Positions 12,301-23,188 of a DNA stretch of 64,000 nucleotides are shown here, one piece after another. Location of the stretch: contig NGZR01000002.1 in NCBI GenBank assembly GCA_002197995.1, positions 7,378,001 through 7,442,000 of the forward strand, written 5' to 3'. Source of the stretch: Gaeumannomyces sp. JS-464 (taxonomy: Eukaryota; Ascomycota; Sordariomycetes; Magnaporthales; Magnaporthaceae). Made by a program: the position numbers and the translations under genes. How positions within the stretch are numbered: position 1 is the first letter of the stretch; every line of letters starts with the position of its first letter. Under the pieces are notes generated by a model. It did no database searches, was not told the origin of the DNA, and worked only from the letters and a program-made list of their open reading frames with translations.

Positions 12301-14930
12301 GCTCCATGAGCCGGTCGCGGTCCAGAATGCCCTGTGCCTGTGCCGGGTCTTCCTCGCCCATCTTTCCACTCTTGATGGCATTTGATGAGGCCACATCTTG
12401 GGCGTCTCGGAGCATGAGGTACAGCTCGCGCGTCTCCAGCTCGTATCTCTGGGCCTCTTTGGCACGGATTGTCTGCAAGCTATCCAGCTCCGACTTGAGG
12501 CTGTCCGCCTGCCGCTTCTGCGCCTCGATGAACCTGGCCTGCTCGTCGAGTTGCTTCTGGAGCTTGGCCACTAGGCCGTCGGCGCCGAGCTCGAGCCGGG
12601 CCTTCATCTCGTCTCTTTCGGCCATGGCGGCATCCGCTATCTGCCGGGCCTCGAGAGACTCGTCCTGGGCCTGGCGAGCCTCCGAGTCCGTGTGGAGCTT
12701 GTCCAGCAGGCTCTGAACTGTGAAGTTCAGGCTCTGCTTCAGGTCCATGTCCGGCAGCCTCCGGTCCATGGCCACGTAGCTGAGCATGGAGTCTACCAGC
12801 TGGAACATACGGAGGCGCTCCTCGCCGTCCGCTTGCCGGATCACCAGCAGGTGTTGCAGGGCCGAGACGAAGTAGTCATGAGTCTTGGTCCCCTGGATCC
12901 TGGTCTGGATGTAGTCGGCAATCTGCACGGGGTCGCTCAGGTCCTTAACCTCGCCCTCCATGCTGTCCTTCATGCTGCTATTTCTCCCGATCGAGCATAT
13001 CCTCAAAGTCGATAGCCTCAATTGTTCTGGAAGTGCTCGATCTGCTTGTCGATGAGGTCATACTGGAAGGCCTCCATCTTGGTGAGGATGCGCTTGAGCC
13101 CGCACGCTGTGAACTGCGCCCGGATGTGCACCCGGAGCTGGAGATCCTTCTCAGGGGCATCGATCAACATGTTGACGAGGATAAGCGTCGCGACGGCGTA
13201 CTCCATAAGCAGGTTCTCCATGCCAATGCCGCCGCTCCGGACTTCGTCGCTCGCGCCGACGACTGCCCATCTTCCCGCGGCCGTCGACCGTGACCTCGAC
13301 GAGCCGCATCCATGCGTCAAACCGGCCATTCTCTCCCTGCTGACTCTTGACGGCATCCATGGCCTGGATGACCTTAAGATGCCCCTGGCCCTCGGCCCAG
13401 TGGCACAGGAACGTCAGGACCTCGCTCACGAGCTTCCGTGTGTTCAGGCGCGGCGAGATCAGGGAGCCCGCCAGGGCGATGATGACGTTCTGGTGAGCGA
13501 GCGCATCGTCGGCGCCGAACTTGTTGTTCATCAAGGCCTTGAGGCACTTGACGATGTCATACTCGCGGTCGAGGTGCTTGTCGCCCTTGGTGGCGCTTTC
13601 GGGGACGGCGGGGCCGACAGCAGCCTTGCGGTTGATCTTCATGAGGACGTTGGTCAAGGCCACCTGCCCCTGACATTCGATGAATCGCTTGACCCAGCCG
13701 ATCTGCTGCGTCCTCAGGTTGACCTCGAGGCTGCCGAGGCCTTTGCTGTCCAGGCTGTTGTCCATAACCTTCCTCACATACCATTCCGGTGATCCTTCCT
13801 CGTCCGAGAACGTTGTGACGTCAAAGTTCTGATACTGGCCGGGGCGTGCGGTGGTCCGCCTCCGCTGCTCGCCCTGCCACTCAGCCAGGCGGTCCTGGTA
13901 AATCAGGGTCCATTTTTTGTCTGGCGGATAGGCTACCATCTGGCGGCGTGCCTGGTCCGGTAGGTTGTGCCACCCACGTTTCTGCATGAGAGCGAGGAAC
14001 ATCTGCTCAATGATGTTGTCATCGTCTGGCCTCAGTAGCTTAAAGTCCTCATGTCCGTTCTGAGCAACCTGCGGCGACCCGGAGGGAAACTTGGTGAGGC
14101 GGTGGGACTCTCGCGGGGAGGCAAGGGTATAGGAGCTCTGAGACGATGCGCTTGGAAGTGCTACATTGAAGAAGTGTCCACTTGATCAGTGACTGAAGGG
14201 GCCCGGAATCATCAAGAATCCAAGAGACATGATGCCCCGCGAAACTTGCGGGGCGTCTGAAATCGGAGGGAGGGGTCATGTCTCTCGCTCTTACCTTGCG
14301 AGTAGAGGCTAGACTGGTCGGCCGAGCTTCTTCCTCCGGAGGTGTACGAGTTGTACCTCGAATTGTGGGAGCCGGTTGTGAATCCGCTGTCGCGTGCGGC
14401 ACCCCATTGCTGATACTGGGGCTGACGGCCGGTAGAGGCCATAGTGACGTTGGAGCCGGGAACGACCCGCGCTCCCGGCTGCAGCGAAGGCGTGGAATAC
14501 TGCATATTGGTTGAGGAGGGCTCAAATGTGGGATACTGGTGGTAGTCGACGCCAGCCTTGTTGAGCTGGTGCGGCAAAGGGTCCCGGCGCATAGGCACCT
14601 GGTCGCCCTTTTGCTGATACTCGGGGGGATGGGGGAGCGGCGGTCGCCGGGCTGGACGTTATCGTATGGAATGGTGGTGATAACACCGGCCATCTGATTC
14701 AGACCAAGGCTCGGGGAGTCGGGCGAGTCGATGGAGACTACGGACGAGTCGCGGTGGTGGCGCGAGGAGGCGCGCGAGGAGGCGACGCTGGGCTCGTACT
14801 CTCCGCCGCCGCCCAGATAGCGGCCGCTGCTGCTGTCGTCACTGGTGTTTCGCTTGTCCTTGTGGCGGCTCCGGGAGAAGAAGGACTTTCCGCCCGAGGA
14901 CTGCCGCGAATTCTTGTCGGCTGAAGACAT
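9363..14930 (-). CDS. Diaphanous-type formin (SepA/Bni1)
   Basis: Actin nucleator for polarised growth, septation and the tip actin array; Rho GTPases normally relieve its autoinhibition. Order from the ATG at 14928-14930: Ser-rich basic leader; GBD/FH3 region (NIIEQMFLALMQKRGWHNLP, through FDAWMRLVEVTVDGRGKMG and ILVNMLIDAPEKDLQLR); coiled coil (about 12,300-12,700); FH1 with repeated poly-Pro blocks (11,440-11,720); FH2 (KKLKAFHWDKV through DIMVFYGEDP); charged tail with a DAD-like basic segment. The FH2 intron 11,024-11,121 is clear (KTY/E-IAFAKF). A first intron starts at 14,294 (GTAAGA), but its acceptor near 14,050-14,090 cannot be phased cleanly. Frame breaks lie near 14,640, 13,275, 13,015, 12,975, 12,125 and 11,710. 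Every segment is in order, so I infer one complete gene of about 1,750 residues with sequence errors. Confidence 0.88.
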
Positions 14931-17043
14931 GGCGGCGTCGAGGCGAGCGATTTACCGGGATGGAGTTGAAACAGCCGCGGGCGAAGGCCTCGGCGGGCGG
15001 CGCGGCCAGAGTTTGGGGGCGCCTCGCTGTCGCTTCTGCGGAATGGAAGCGTGCAGCCGGCGCGGACAGAGGCGTGGCAGGGATCGGTGGGGGAGGATCA
15101 GTGGGATGTGTGTCTCAGGAGCAGGGCTGATGGCATCATGTCATCTGGCCAGCCTCGTCTGCGCTCGCTCGCTGCTAGCGAAAATGCGTGTGGAGGGTTC
15201 GCAGGACTGTGGAGCTGGAGCGGGCTGTTCTGCATAAACCGGGCCTGTTTAGGGACTCTTCGGACCGTCGCATCGGGGCAAAGCAACGCAAAGCACCAGG
15301 GGACGCACGCTGTCGAGAGGGGGACTCAATGCTGCTGCTCGCGGTGCGCGTCTGGCGTTTGTTGGCGCCGTGGGAGAGCGAGCGAGGGGGGCGGGCCAGC
15401 AGAAACGAGTCAAAAAAAGGCCGTTTGTGTGAGCCAGTCGGGAGACAGGAGGTGACAGACGCCGCCCGCTGCTCAACCCAATTGCTTGATCAAGAAGGTG
15501 CGTGTCGCTGTCGGGTGTGGGCTTTCTCGCCGCCCGCCAGCCAACCAGACGCACCGCCGAATCTATGGAACTCCCAAGCACCACGGCCTCGATTTTATTA
15601 AGCGCCAACCCGGATCGAAAGGCGGCCCCGGATGCAGCTAGCTCGTGCCCGCTGAATCGAGACGGATGCCGGCTTTGGAAGACAGTCAAAGGCGCCCTTG
15701 TTTCGTTTGCACGTTATGGCAAAAGGAAGGGGAAAAAAAAAAAGGGGGTTGGAGCGAATAGAGGCCGGGAAACAAAATAAAAATAAAAATAAAATAAAAA
15801 ACACGACAGGGACCCTGAAATCCGCGATGTCCTCCCTATGCCGGCTTGGGCTTCGTCTACTGGCCATGGCTTCTGGAGTTAGGCTGGAGAGAGAGGAGCC
15901 CCTCCCCGGCAATTGCGCAAAGTGGCCGCATGGAAGCCAAATGGATGTCTTGTTCTTCTGAAACCGGCTTAGCCCAGGGCCCCTAAACCACACTTGACAC
16001 ATCAGGGGTCACAGAGTGAGAAGAGGGCCATCGTCACGGTGCGTGCAGCCTGGACCGTGCATCCTGTTTCTGGCTGCACGATCAAATTGTAGATGGACCG
16101 TGCTCGCTAGCGGTTGGTGTCCGGACCACGGCCCGCCGCGAGCCCCCTTCCCCCAGGCCCCTCCCTGAGAGATCTGGAGACGCGAACGGATCACAAAATT
16201 ACAGGTCGCCATGCTGGTTCCGGCGTAATATTTGGTTGTGTTGTGAGATGGGCTTGCACAAACACTGTCGGCACGGCTGGTTGGAACACGCGAAAACTTG
16301 TAGCTAATACCGCCCAAGCTTTTTCTTTCTTTTTCTTTTTCTTTCTTCTTTTTCTTAACTGGAAATGATCAGGAGATAGGAAAGGAAATAACAAACAGGA
16401 AAGTAGACCTACGGGATGCGCTGTGGACCCGTGTTGTGAAATTAGTTTCGTGGTCTCCCATCCACACGGCAGCAAACAATCATCAAGGATGGCAAACAAA
16501 CTGCCGTGCCGGCTTCATGACAAAAGAAATAAAATTAGATAGGGTATGATTTCCGTTCGGCTACTACTCAAGCAAACGCGTTTTCCCTGAAGGCCATCGT
16601 CACCCATCCACACCATCCTGTTGGTGGTGGCGGTTGGTCTCCTCTACTATCCGTTCATTGTCCACGTTCCCAGAGTCACCTGATTGCCAGCTGCCACAGG
16701 GTGTCGCTCTTCGCGCTCCAGCCAGAGGTCGTAGCGCCTCCAGGCCAGGCCGTGCTGTCGTAATTATCCGACCGAACCGATCTGCTGGCCTTTCCGGCGC
16801 GCGCAACTCCCCATGCCAAATGCCGTCTTCGTAACCGCAGTCTGCCTGGGCACAACGTGTCGCCCGACGCATCTTACGTGTCTGGCGGTATTGACTGGGA
16901 CCTCAATAGCCTGCTCCATACCACCGTCGTAGGCGATAGTGGACCAGCCAGGTCAGATGCCTCCAGCTCCAGTTTGCGTAGCAGCAACGCGACGATAGCA
17001 CCAGCCCGTCATTTCGCGACAGACACGACCTCAGAAAAAAAAA
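14931..17043. other. Intergenic, divergent formin / small membrane protein
   Basis: About 2.1 kb without a supportable gene. It holds poly-A/G runs near 15,730-15,800, a CTTT-rich pyrimidine tract at 16,319-16,356 and scattered short open frames without domain signatures. It presumably carries both promoters and 5' leaders. Confidence 0.5.
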
Positions 17044-17723
17044 ATGGGGGCCACCATCTCAGTGATCAAGGTACGCTAGAGTGCGCCCCCGATAGCAGAG
17101 CGCAGCATTACTTCCCACTCCTTTCGATCTCCGCTCGGCCCGTGACGTCCGTGGTTTGCGCTCTCTCTGACGTTGGAGGGCAACCTCGCCTCTAGGCCCT
17201 GATCGTGCCGGCCATCATCGCATTGATCATCTACATAGTGCTCTCCTTCGTCGTCGTCCCACTCTGGCAACGATACCAGAGCCGCTACAGCCACTACATC
17301 CCGCTGGACTCGATAACAGACCGGACGTCGTCGCTGCGCCAGCGTCTCCAGGGCCGCATCGCCCAGTACCTCAGCCCGTCTAGCTGGCGGAGGGACCGCG
17401 ACCACGTCGCCGTGGGCGACCTGGCGGACGACGGCTCCGACGCCGGATTCGACTCGGAAGACGGCGAGGAGCTGAACAATGTGCTCGACGATACAGGTCG
17501 GAGAACGGAGCTGGCTAGCCGGAGCGACCGGCCCGACCTGACGACGAGACTGAGTCGAGAGTGCGTTGCGCCTCCCCCTGCCACCCAGTGACGCCCCGAA
17601 ACGGCCAGGGCGGTGAAGTCGATATACGCTAGATACTGGATCTTGGACTAACGACGGCTCTTAAATGACAGCCTCGAGCAAGGATTTATAGACGATAGCA
17701 GCAGCGATAGCAGCGGTCGGTAG
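17044..17723 (+). CDS. Small single-pass membrane protein, unknown function
   Basis: Three exons fit exactly: 17044-17070 (MGATISVIK), 17196-17560 and 17672-17723, with donors GTACGC and GTGCGT, branch point ACTAAC at 17648 and acceptors CTAG and ACAG. The product is 147 residues. Residues 10-33 form one hydrophobic helix (ALIVPAIIALIIYIVLSFVVVPLW), followed by an Arg/Tyr-rich juxtamembrane stretch (QRYQSRYSHYIPLD), a basic region and an acidic Asp/Glu/Ser C-terminus ending DDSSSDSSGR. The very short first exon and clean splicing indicate a real conserved gene. I do not recognise a named family. A tail facing the cytosol with the helix near the N-terminus suggests a signal-anchor topology, which is inference. 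No frame breaks. Confidence 0.72.
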
Positions 17724-19070
17724 GCGTTGGCCTGTACCATCAATCAATTGGATTTCTCCTCTACACACTCTTGACCGCTTCGCCACGAGGTCGCCAGGAA
17801 CACGAAGCCAACGGTCACCGCCGGGATCACATGTCGGGCGATCGCAAGGTGACCGGAGAGCACGGTAAATTCAGTTGCTCCGACGCCACCCCCGATCCCT
17901 TACCGGAGCCCTGAAAGAAGGCGTCCCTGAGGATCGGGAGTAGGAACAGCCTCACGACGAGGCCAAATACTTGTGGCGTTGTTCAGATGGCAAAGTTCGG
18001 CGGCAACTCGGGCTGGCCGCGTTGGTGAATCATGTTAACGTCAACATGTTGCTGCGGGAGTACTTGCGGCCTTTATGTATTGCAACACAGGGCCAGACAG
18101 ACAAAAGGCTGGACACTCGGGGCAGCAGAACTGGGGTAATATGGTGGCTGGTTTGTCGCGGTTGCGAGAAAAGGATCAGGCCTAGGTGGAACCAGCGGGC
18201 CGCCTTGACGGTGGCATCGTCTCAAGATGGAGGCAACGTGGCTCACGGCCGGAGCTTCTCAAGTCTCTCGGTCCTGGACAAGGTGTGGGATTATCTAGCG
18301 GTGAGGTTGCCAGCCTGTGCATGCACGTGCTTGTTTTGAGGGCCAAGGCCACGGGGCCCGTTGACGACGCAAGTGAAGGCCTCATGCACAGGACTAGTTC
18401 GCTCCCAAGACACACTAGGCTCCCCGAGCGTTGCACAACGGCGCAACCACCGACCAAACGCTTGGAGAGAGGCAGGGCGTTGACGTTTTCTGCCACAGCA
18501 ACGCGCCTTTCGCCAAGGAGCACGCAGGTTTGGGGAGATCTGATCCAGGAGCTAGAGTCCTACCGATGGACGCCATGGGCTAGCAAAGGAGCTAGACCAA
18601 GATGCATGCGTTGGGCGCAAACCTTAGGCAAGGCTGAGCTGAAAAACAACGCGCGCCGACTGGCCCGGGTTGGGTGCGCTGCCCGCCACCCGTTGGATTT
18701 GACCGGCCTGCTTTAGCTGGAACACGCAATGAGCCTGCACATACGCCCTTTTTGTTGTCTCTCCCTCCCCCTCCCTCTAGGTCTTAGTCCTATCGGAAAC
18801 CGTGACAGCTGCCTGCGCTCCGGTCGCTTCGCCCACCTTCCAGATCCAGCCTTCCACCCTCCATTCTCCCCATCATTATAACACATGCACATGAACACCA
18901 CCACCTGACCCAACAAACAAATACGGACGCATCCTTCATGGTCCCATGCAACCTGCACACACCCTATCGTCTCTTAACTGTGTCCCGCCCCGAGCATATA
19001 CTGCACGCCTCGGCTTTCGATCTTTCGGTGACAAGACAGCGATAGCTACGCAACAGGAATAAGCACATCC
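17724..19070. other. Intergenic
   Basis: No gene supported. Open frames at 18,186-18,716 are not protein-like. The 200 bp before the RING gene are pyrimidine-rich (CTCCCTCCC near 18,760) and probably form its promoter or leader. Confidence 0.5.
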
Positions 19071-19964
19071 ATGATGAGGATCGCGATAAGGTCAACACGA
19101 GGGATCCTCGACAGCAAATCCAAGGCCAAAACATCAACAAAAGAGGCCGGCGCCGAAGATGTCGAGAAGTCGCCGCCGCCAGAGGACCCCTGCCCATCGG
19201 CTTGCCCGATCTGCCAGGAATCCGTGGGTGAGCCCACCGCCGACGGCATCACAGAAGCCTGGGCCTCGCTCCCATGCGGCCACGCCTTTGGCTCCGGCTG
19301 CATCAAGACCTGGCTCGCCATAACCGACCACCCGACCTGCCCCATCTGCCGCCTCCCTATGGCCCACAGCTGCCGCCACCCGGTCCTGCCCGTGCTCGAG
19401 CCGCCACCGAACCGCTTCGGCTCGAATACCGCGCTGATACGGGCGACGGCCCCCAAGCTCCTACCGAGCTCCTCCGCCTCCTCCTCACTGCTGTCCTCCC
19501 GCTCCCTGTACCACCACTACCTGATGCCCCGGTTGACAGACCGGTCGGCGGCGGCGACACCGTCGCCGGAGAAGTGGCGCTGGCACGGCCGCAAGCTCTC
19601 GGGCCAGTGCAGCTTCTGCGCCTCCCTACACGCCACCCCGCCGCTCCCCATCCGGCTGGCGGCGGCGGCGCTGAAGCTAGCGCTGTCGAGGTCGCGGCGC
19701 GGCAGGCGCATCGTGGCCATGCAGCCGTCCATGTACTACGGCGAGAGCGAGGATGATCACTGGCGCGCCGCCTTCCGCACCTGGTGGGCGCAGCAGGAGC
19801 CAAGGGAGGGGGTGCCGCCGGCGCCCCAGGAGGTGGAGGCCGCGCCGGCAGCGCCAGCGCCAGCGCCAGCGGCAGAGGCGCCCACCCCCGTTGCTACCGG
19901 GCAGGAGGAGCGAGAGGGGCAGGAGCACCAGGCCGTGCCGGTGACGACGGCACCATATTGTTGA
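19071..19964 (+). CDS. RING-type zinc finger protein (putative E3 ubiquitin ligase)
   Basis: Single-exon, 297 residues, intact. A RING-like domain lies at residues 45-93: C45-P-I-C48, a 20-residue loop, then CGHAFGSGCIKTWL (C69, H71, C77) and CPIC (C90, C93). The position that usually holds the fifth zinc ligand (CGHxFH) is Gly74, giving CGHAFG. The middle is Ser/Leu-rich, a second Cys pair sits in SGQCSFCASL, and the C-terminus is Pro/Ala/Glu-rich with an (AP)n tract. An Arg-rich segment with WRAAFRTWWAQQ follows. Ubiquitin transfer is inferred from the family; substrate unknown. The start was chosen as the first ATG (19071); the second ATG follows directly. No transmembrane segment. Confidence 0.75.
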   Translation: MMRIAIRSTRGILDSKSKAKTSTKEAGAEDVEKSPPPEDPCPSACPICQESVGEPTADGITEAWASLPCGHAFGSGCIKTWLAITDHPTCPICRLPMAHSCRHPVLPVLEPPPNRFGSNTALIRATAPKLLPSSSASSSLLSSRSLYHHYLMPRLTDRSAAATPSPEKWRWHGRKLSGQCSFCASLHATPPLPIRLAAAALKLALSRSRRGRRIVAMQPSMYYGESEDDHWRAAFRTWWAQQEPREGVPPAPQEVEAAPAAPAPAPAAEAPTPVATGQEEREGQEHQAVPVTTAPYC

Positions 19965-21068
19965 CAGGACCAAGAACGGATTTGAGACGCCCTTCTTGCT
20001 TTCTTAAGACTGTGCTTTCTCGCCAGTGCTGAACTAATTTGCGTCCAACTATCCATTGTTCTTATTCCCCTTCTCTCATGTTATTTGCGATGTTTCTTTC
20101 CATATCCCCGCTTGTCGGAGTACAGGGATGGACGGGCAATGGCCGGGGTCTGTAGATCTAATATCATCCCCGCCGCACTTCCTAGTTTGGTAGCCCCGAT
20201 ATACCACAGGTCATATCACGACACACAACGCGCAACCTTGGTGGATGGGCAAATCATCATTGCCGTTTTTTCGAATTGACCCTGACAAGAATTCGCGTAT
20301 TCGACTGGGCCGAGGCTGTTTCGGCTACATCTCCCTCAGGCTCTAGAGCCCAGCAGTTTCCAATAGCGCCGAGGGCTCGGGCGTTGGCCGTTCGTCCCGT
20401 CAGCAAACACTTGACTTGGCACCCGCACCTGCCCGTTGCAAGCAACCTGCCGTCGTCATTCGCTTCGCAATCGTCTATTCTTGAACGTGCGCACTTCTGC
20501 AGAAAATATCGCCGACCGGGTGGTATAACGGGCGTGGAATGATTTCGCAGGATACCAAGTGAGCTACCTACCTACTAGGAATAAAGACGACTAAACCCCG
20601 GCTGGAACTGGAGGGTCAAGGAGTACCTATTTGCTTATGTACTGAAATTGGCTATCACACTGATGGCATTCAGGTCCTTGGCTGGCTGGCGGTCCAATTT
20701 GATGTTGAGCAGCTGAGGCGGGGCCGCCTCACTGAGAGCTTGGGCGAGTTCCAGCTGCCCGCTCAGCTGCACGGATACATGTACCCCGCCAACCTGCCCG
20801 AAATCCCACTTGATTTCCCAATTCCAGAGCGGGTAGCTCCTGCCCGTTCCAATATCCATGCAGCCTCAGGTCGGAGAACTCCAGCCAGACGCGTTGGAGA
20901 GCATCAGACGCGCCGGGCTGAGTTTCTCACAACCAATGTCAACCAGACAGCCATTGTATTTCTAAGCGATTTATCTAGATATCCCAGGCAGAGCATCTTC
21001 ACCACCTGGCCCCTATCCATGACATCAAACCACGTCCGATCGACGCCGGGCCCAGCGCCGCTAGCAAG
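19965..21068. other. Intergenic, RING 3' flank and HUS1 promoter
   Basis: I see no gene. A TACCTACCTACTAGG element lies at 20,563-20,578. Confidence 0.5.
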
Positions 21069-22492
21069 ATGCGGTTCAAGACGGAGCTGAAGAATATCCG
21101 CACATTTTCAAGTATACCAGTCGTCCGAATCCTTGCTCTTTACTGCGCGATACATCTCTCCTCTCGACGCTGACCACAGTCTCCTCGGCCTTCCTCAGAG
21201 CTAACGGCGGCGCTCAATTCGCTCGAAAAGATCGCCTGGGTGCGCCTCGACGATGACACGGCCCGCTTCACCGTCATCCCGGCCCAGGGGTCGCAAGTAT
21301 GGGCGTGAGTGGGCTTCTCTAGCTACAGACCTACCTGGCTGGCCACCACGTTTTCCCTTGAGAAGAGTGACTAACATTTCAGGGGGATTTGCGCCTACAA
21401 CTAGGACTATCTCCATGGACCTCATTTTCGACAACTACAACATCCAGTCTGCCGAGGCCAGCAACACCATCAATCTCGAGCTGCCCCTCGGTCCCCTGCA
21501 GCGCGCGCTCAAGTCCGCCATAAACAGCACCGATGCCGACCTACGCCTAACCAAGAAGAACGGCATCCCACTCCTCTCCATGACCATCCGGACCACCACA
21601 ATCGTGGCAAACCAGGGCGGTGGCGGCGGCTTTGGAGGCGGAGGTTCGGACGCGGCGGTGGCGGCGGCGGCGGCGGCGGGGGTAGTAACGACGACCCGTT
21701 TGGCGCCGACGACGCTTCCTTCATGCAGGAGTCGCTCGAGCTGACCATGAAGCGCGAGCCGCGAAAAGGTCATCACCCACGACATCCCCGTCCGCGTCCT
21801 GCACCCGGACACGGTCGAGACCATCATGCAGCCCAAGGTGCGCGAGCCCGACGTGCACATCCAGCTGCCGCCCCTGATGCAGCTCAAGGCCATCAGCGAC
21901 CGCTTCACCAAGCTGGCCATGACGGCCTCGTCGTCGTCGTCGTCCGCCGCAGCTCCCCTGGCAGCCGTCGGCGGTAGCAACAACGGCGGCGCCGGCGGGG
22001 CGGCCTCCTCCACCACAAACGGCCTCTCGGCGGCCGTCGGCAGCCCGAAGCTCGAGCTGAGCGCAAACATGCACGGCTCGCTGCGCCTGCGCGTCGCCAC
22101 TGACTCGCTCGACGTCGAGTCGGTCTGGCGCGGGCTCGAGAACCCGGAGCTAGACCCGGCCCAGCTCTCGGTGCCCATCGAGGACCACCCCAGCACCCGC
22201 TTTAAGCAGGCCGGGCCCGACAGGTGGGCCACGGTGCGGGTTGACGGCAAGGACCTCAGCCGCGTCCTCAGCGTCGGCCGCCTCGACGGCAGCCGCGTCA
22301 TCGCCTGCTTCGCCGACGACCACGCCCTAATCCTTTATGTTTATGTCTCCCAGGCCGACGATATGGGCGCCGAGGACTCGGTCTTGACTGTAAGGTGGCC
22401 TTGTCCTTTTACTGGCTACTTTGGACCACGCCTTGTCGACGAAAAGCTGCTAACACGCTTTATAGTATTACGTCTCAAGCTATAGTTCTTGA
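21069..22492 (+). CDS. HUS1: Checkpoint clamp subunit Hus1
   Basis: Subunit of the PCNA-like 9-1-1 (Rad9-Rad1-Hus1) clamp loaded at damaged DNA in the nucleus. Exons: 21069-21111 (MRFKTELKNIRTFS), 21199-21304, 21405-22389 and 22466-22492 (YYVSSYSS, stop). Splicing joins FSK-LTAALNSLEKIAWVRLDD and QVWA-TISMDLIFDNYNIQSA, both typical of Hus1 N-termini; branch points CTAAC are visible at 21370 and 22450. Later motifs are NTINLELPLGPLQRALKSA, KVITHDIPVRVL and KLELSANMHGSLRLRV. Two low-complexity insertions are present: a poly-Gly run near residue 105 and a Ser/Ala/Gly linker near 21,925-22,010. The frame breaks in the Gly run (21,640-21,690) and near 21,765 (EPR/EKVITHD). Convergent with SEC16. 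Confidence 0.88.
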
Positions 22493-23188
22493 ATGATCCA
22501 TCCTTGGACCTAGGGAGAGGGCTTAGGTTTCACGGGAAATGTGTGTACGAAAATTGCTGGGCTTGGCGGCATCTGAAGTAATGTTTGGGAGGAGAGTCTC
22601 TTTTTACCTATATACCAATTTGCGGGTTTTGTGCTTACTGATCAAGCTATCGCTGGTGTCCTCTGTGCTTCCTCGGCATCACAAGGCGCATAGTCCAAGA
22701 ATGAATAGATCCAACGGCTGTGGAATGGGCATGCCCGAGTGATACATGATATATATGCAGTCAAAAAGACAGACAAAAATCGAAAATCTTAGGGTCTAGG
22801 TACAGGGCAAAAAATGGAAAGGTATTACAAACACTCGCAGCCAACCCAAACTCGTTGACCCAAGTTCTATAGTACAACTAAAAATACGATAGAATCAGAT
22901 AATAGAGGCAGCCGAGGTGCATCCAGGCACGCCGTCCCTCGTGTAATGGCGACGTAATCTCGTGAATTGTCGGCGGACTTCGTGTAGGTTGTTGCCAAGG
23001 GACGTGGGCCAAACGTCATTCTCGTGTTTGAGCGTTTTCCGAACGACGTCAATCCAGTTATCCCGTTATATCGCGCATCATCATGAGACTCCTGAAAAAA
23101 CCAAAGCGCCTGCCTTCTCCGAGCTTCGTTTAAAGCAAGCGGCTAGAAGAAACAAAAGCTCATTTCCGTACCCCACACGCCAGTGCGC
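22493..23188. other. Intergenic, between convergent HUS1 and SEC16
   Basis: AT-richer than its flanks, with two 3' flanks and no coding signal. Confidence 0.55.

Noticed and set aside
18186..18716. 176-codon open frame between the membrane protein and RING genes
   Set aside because: Cys/Arg/Ser-rich random-looking translation with an overlapping minus-strand frame; no support.
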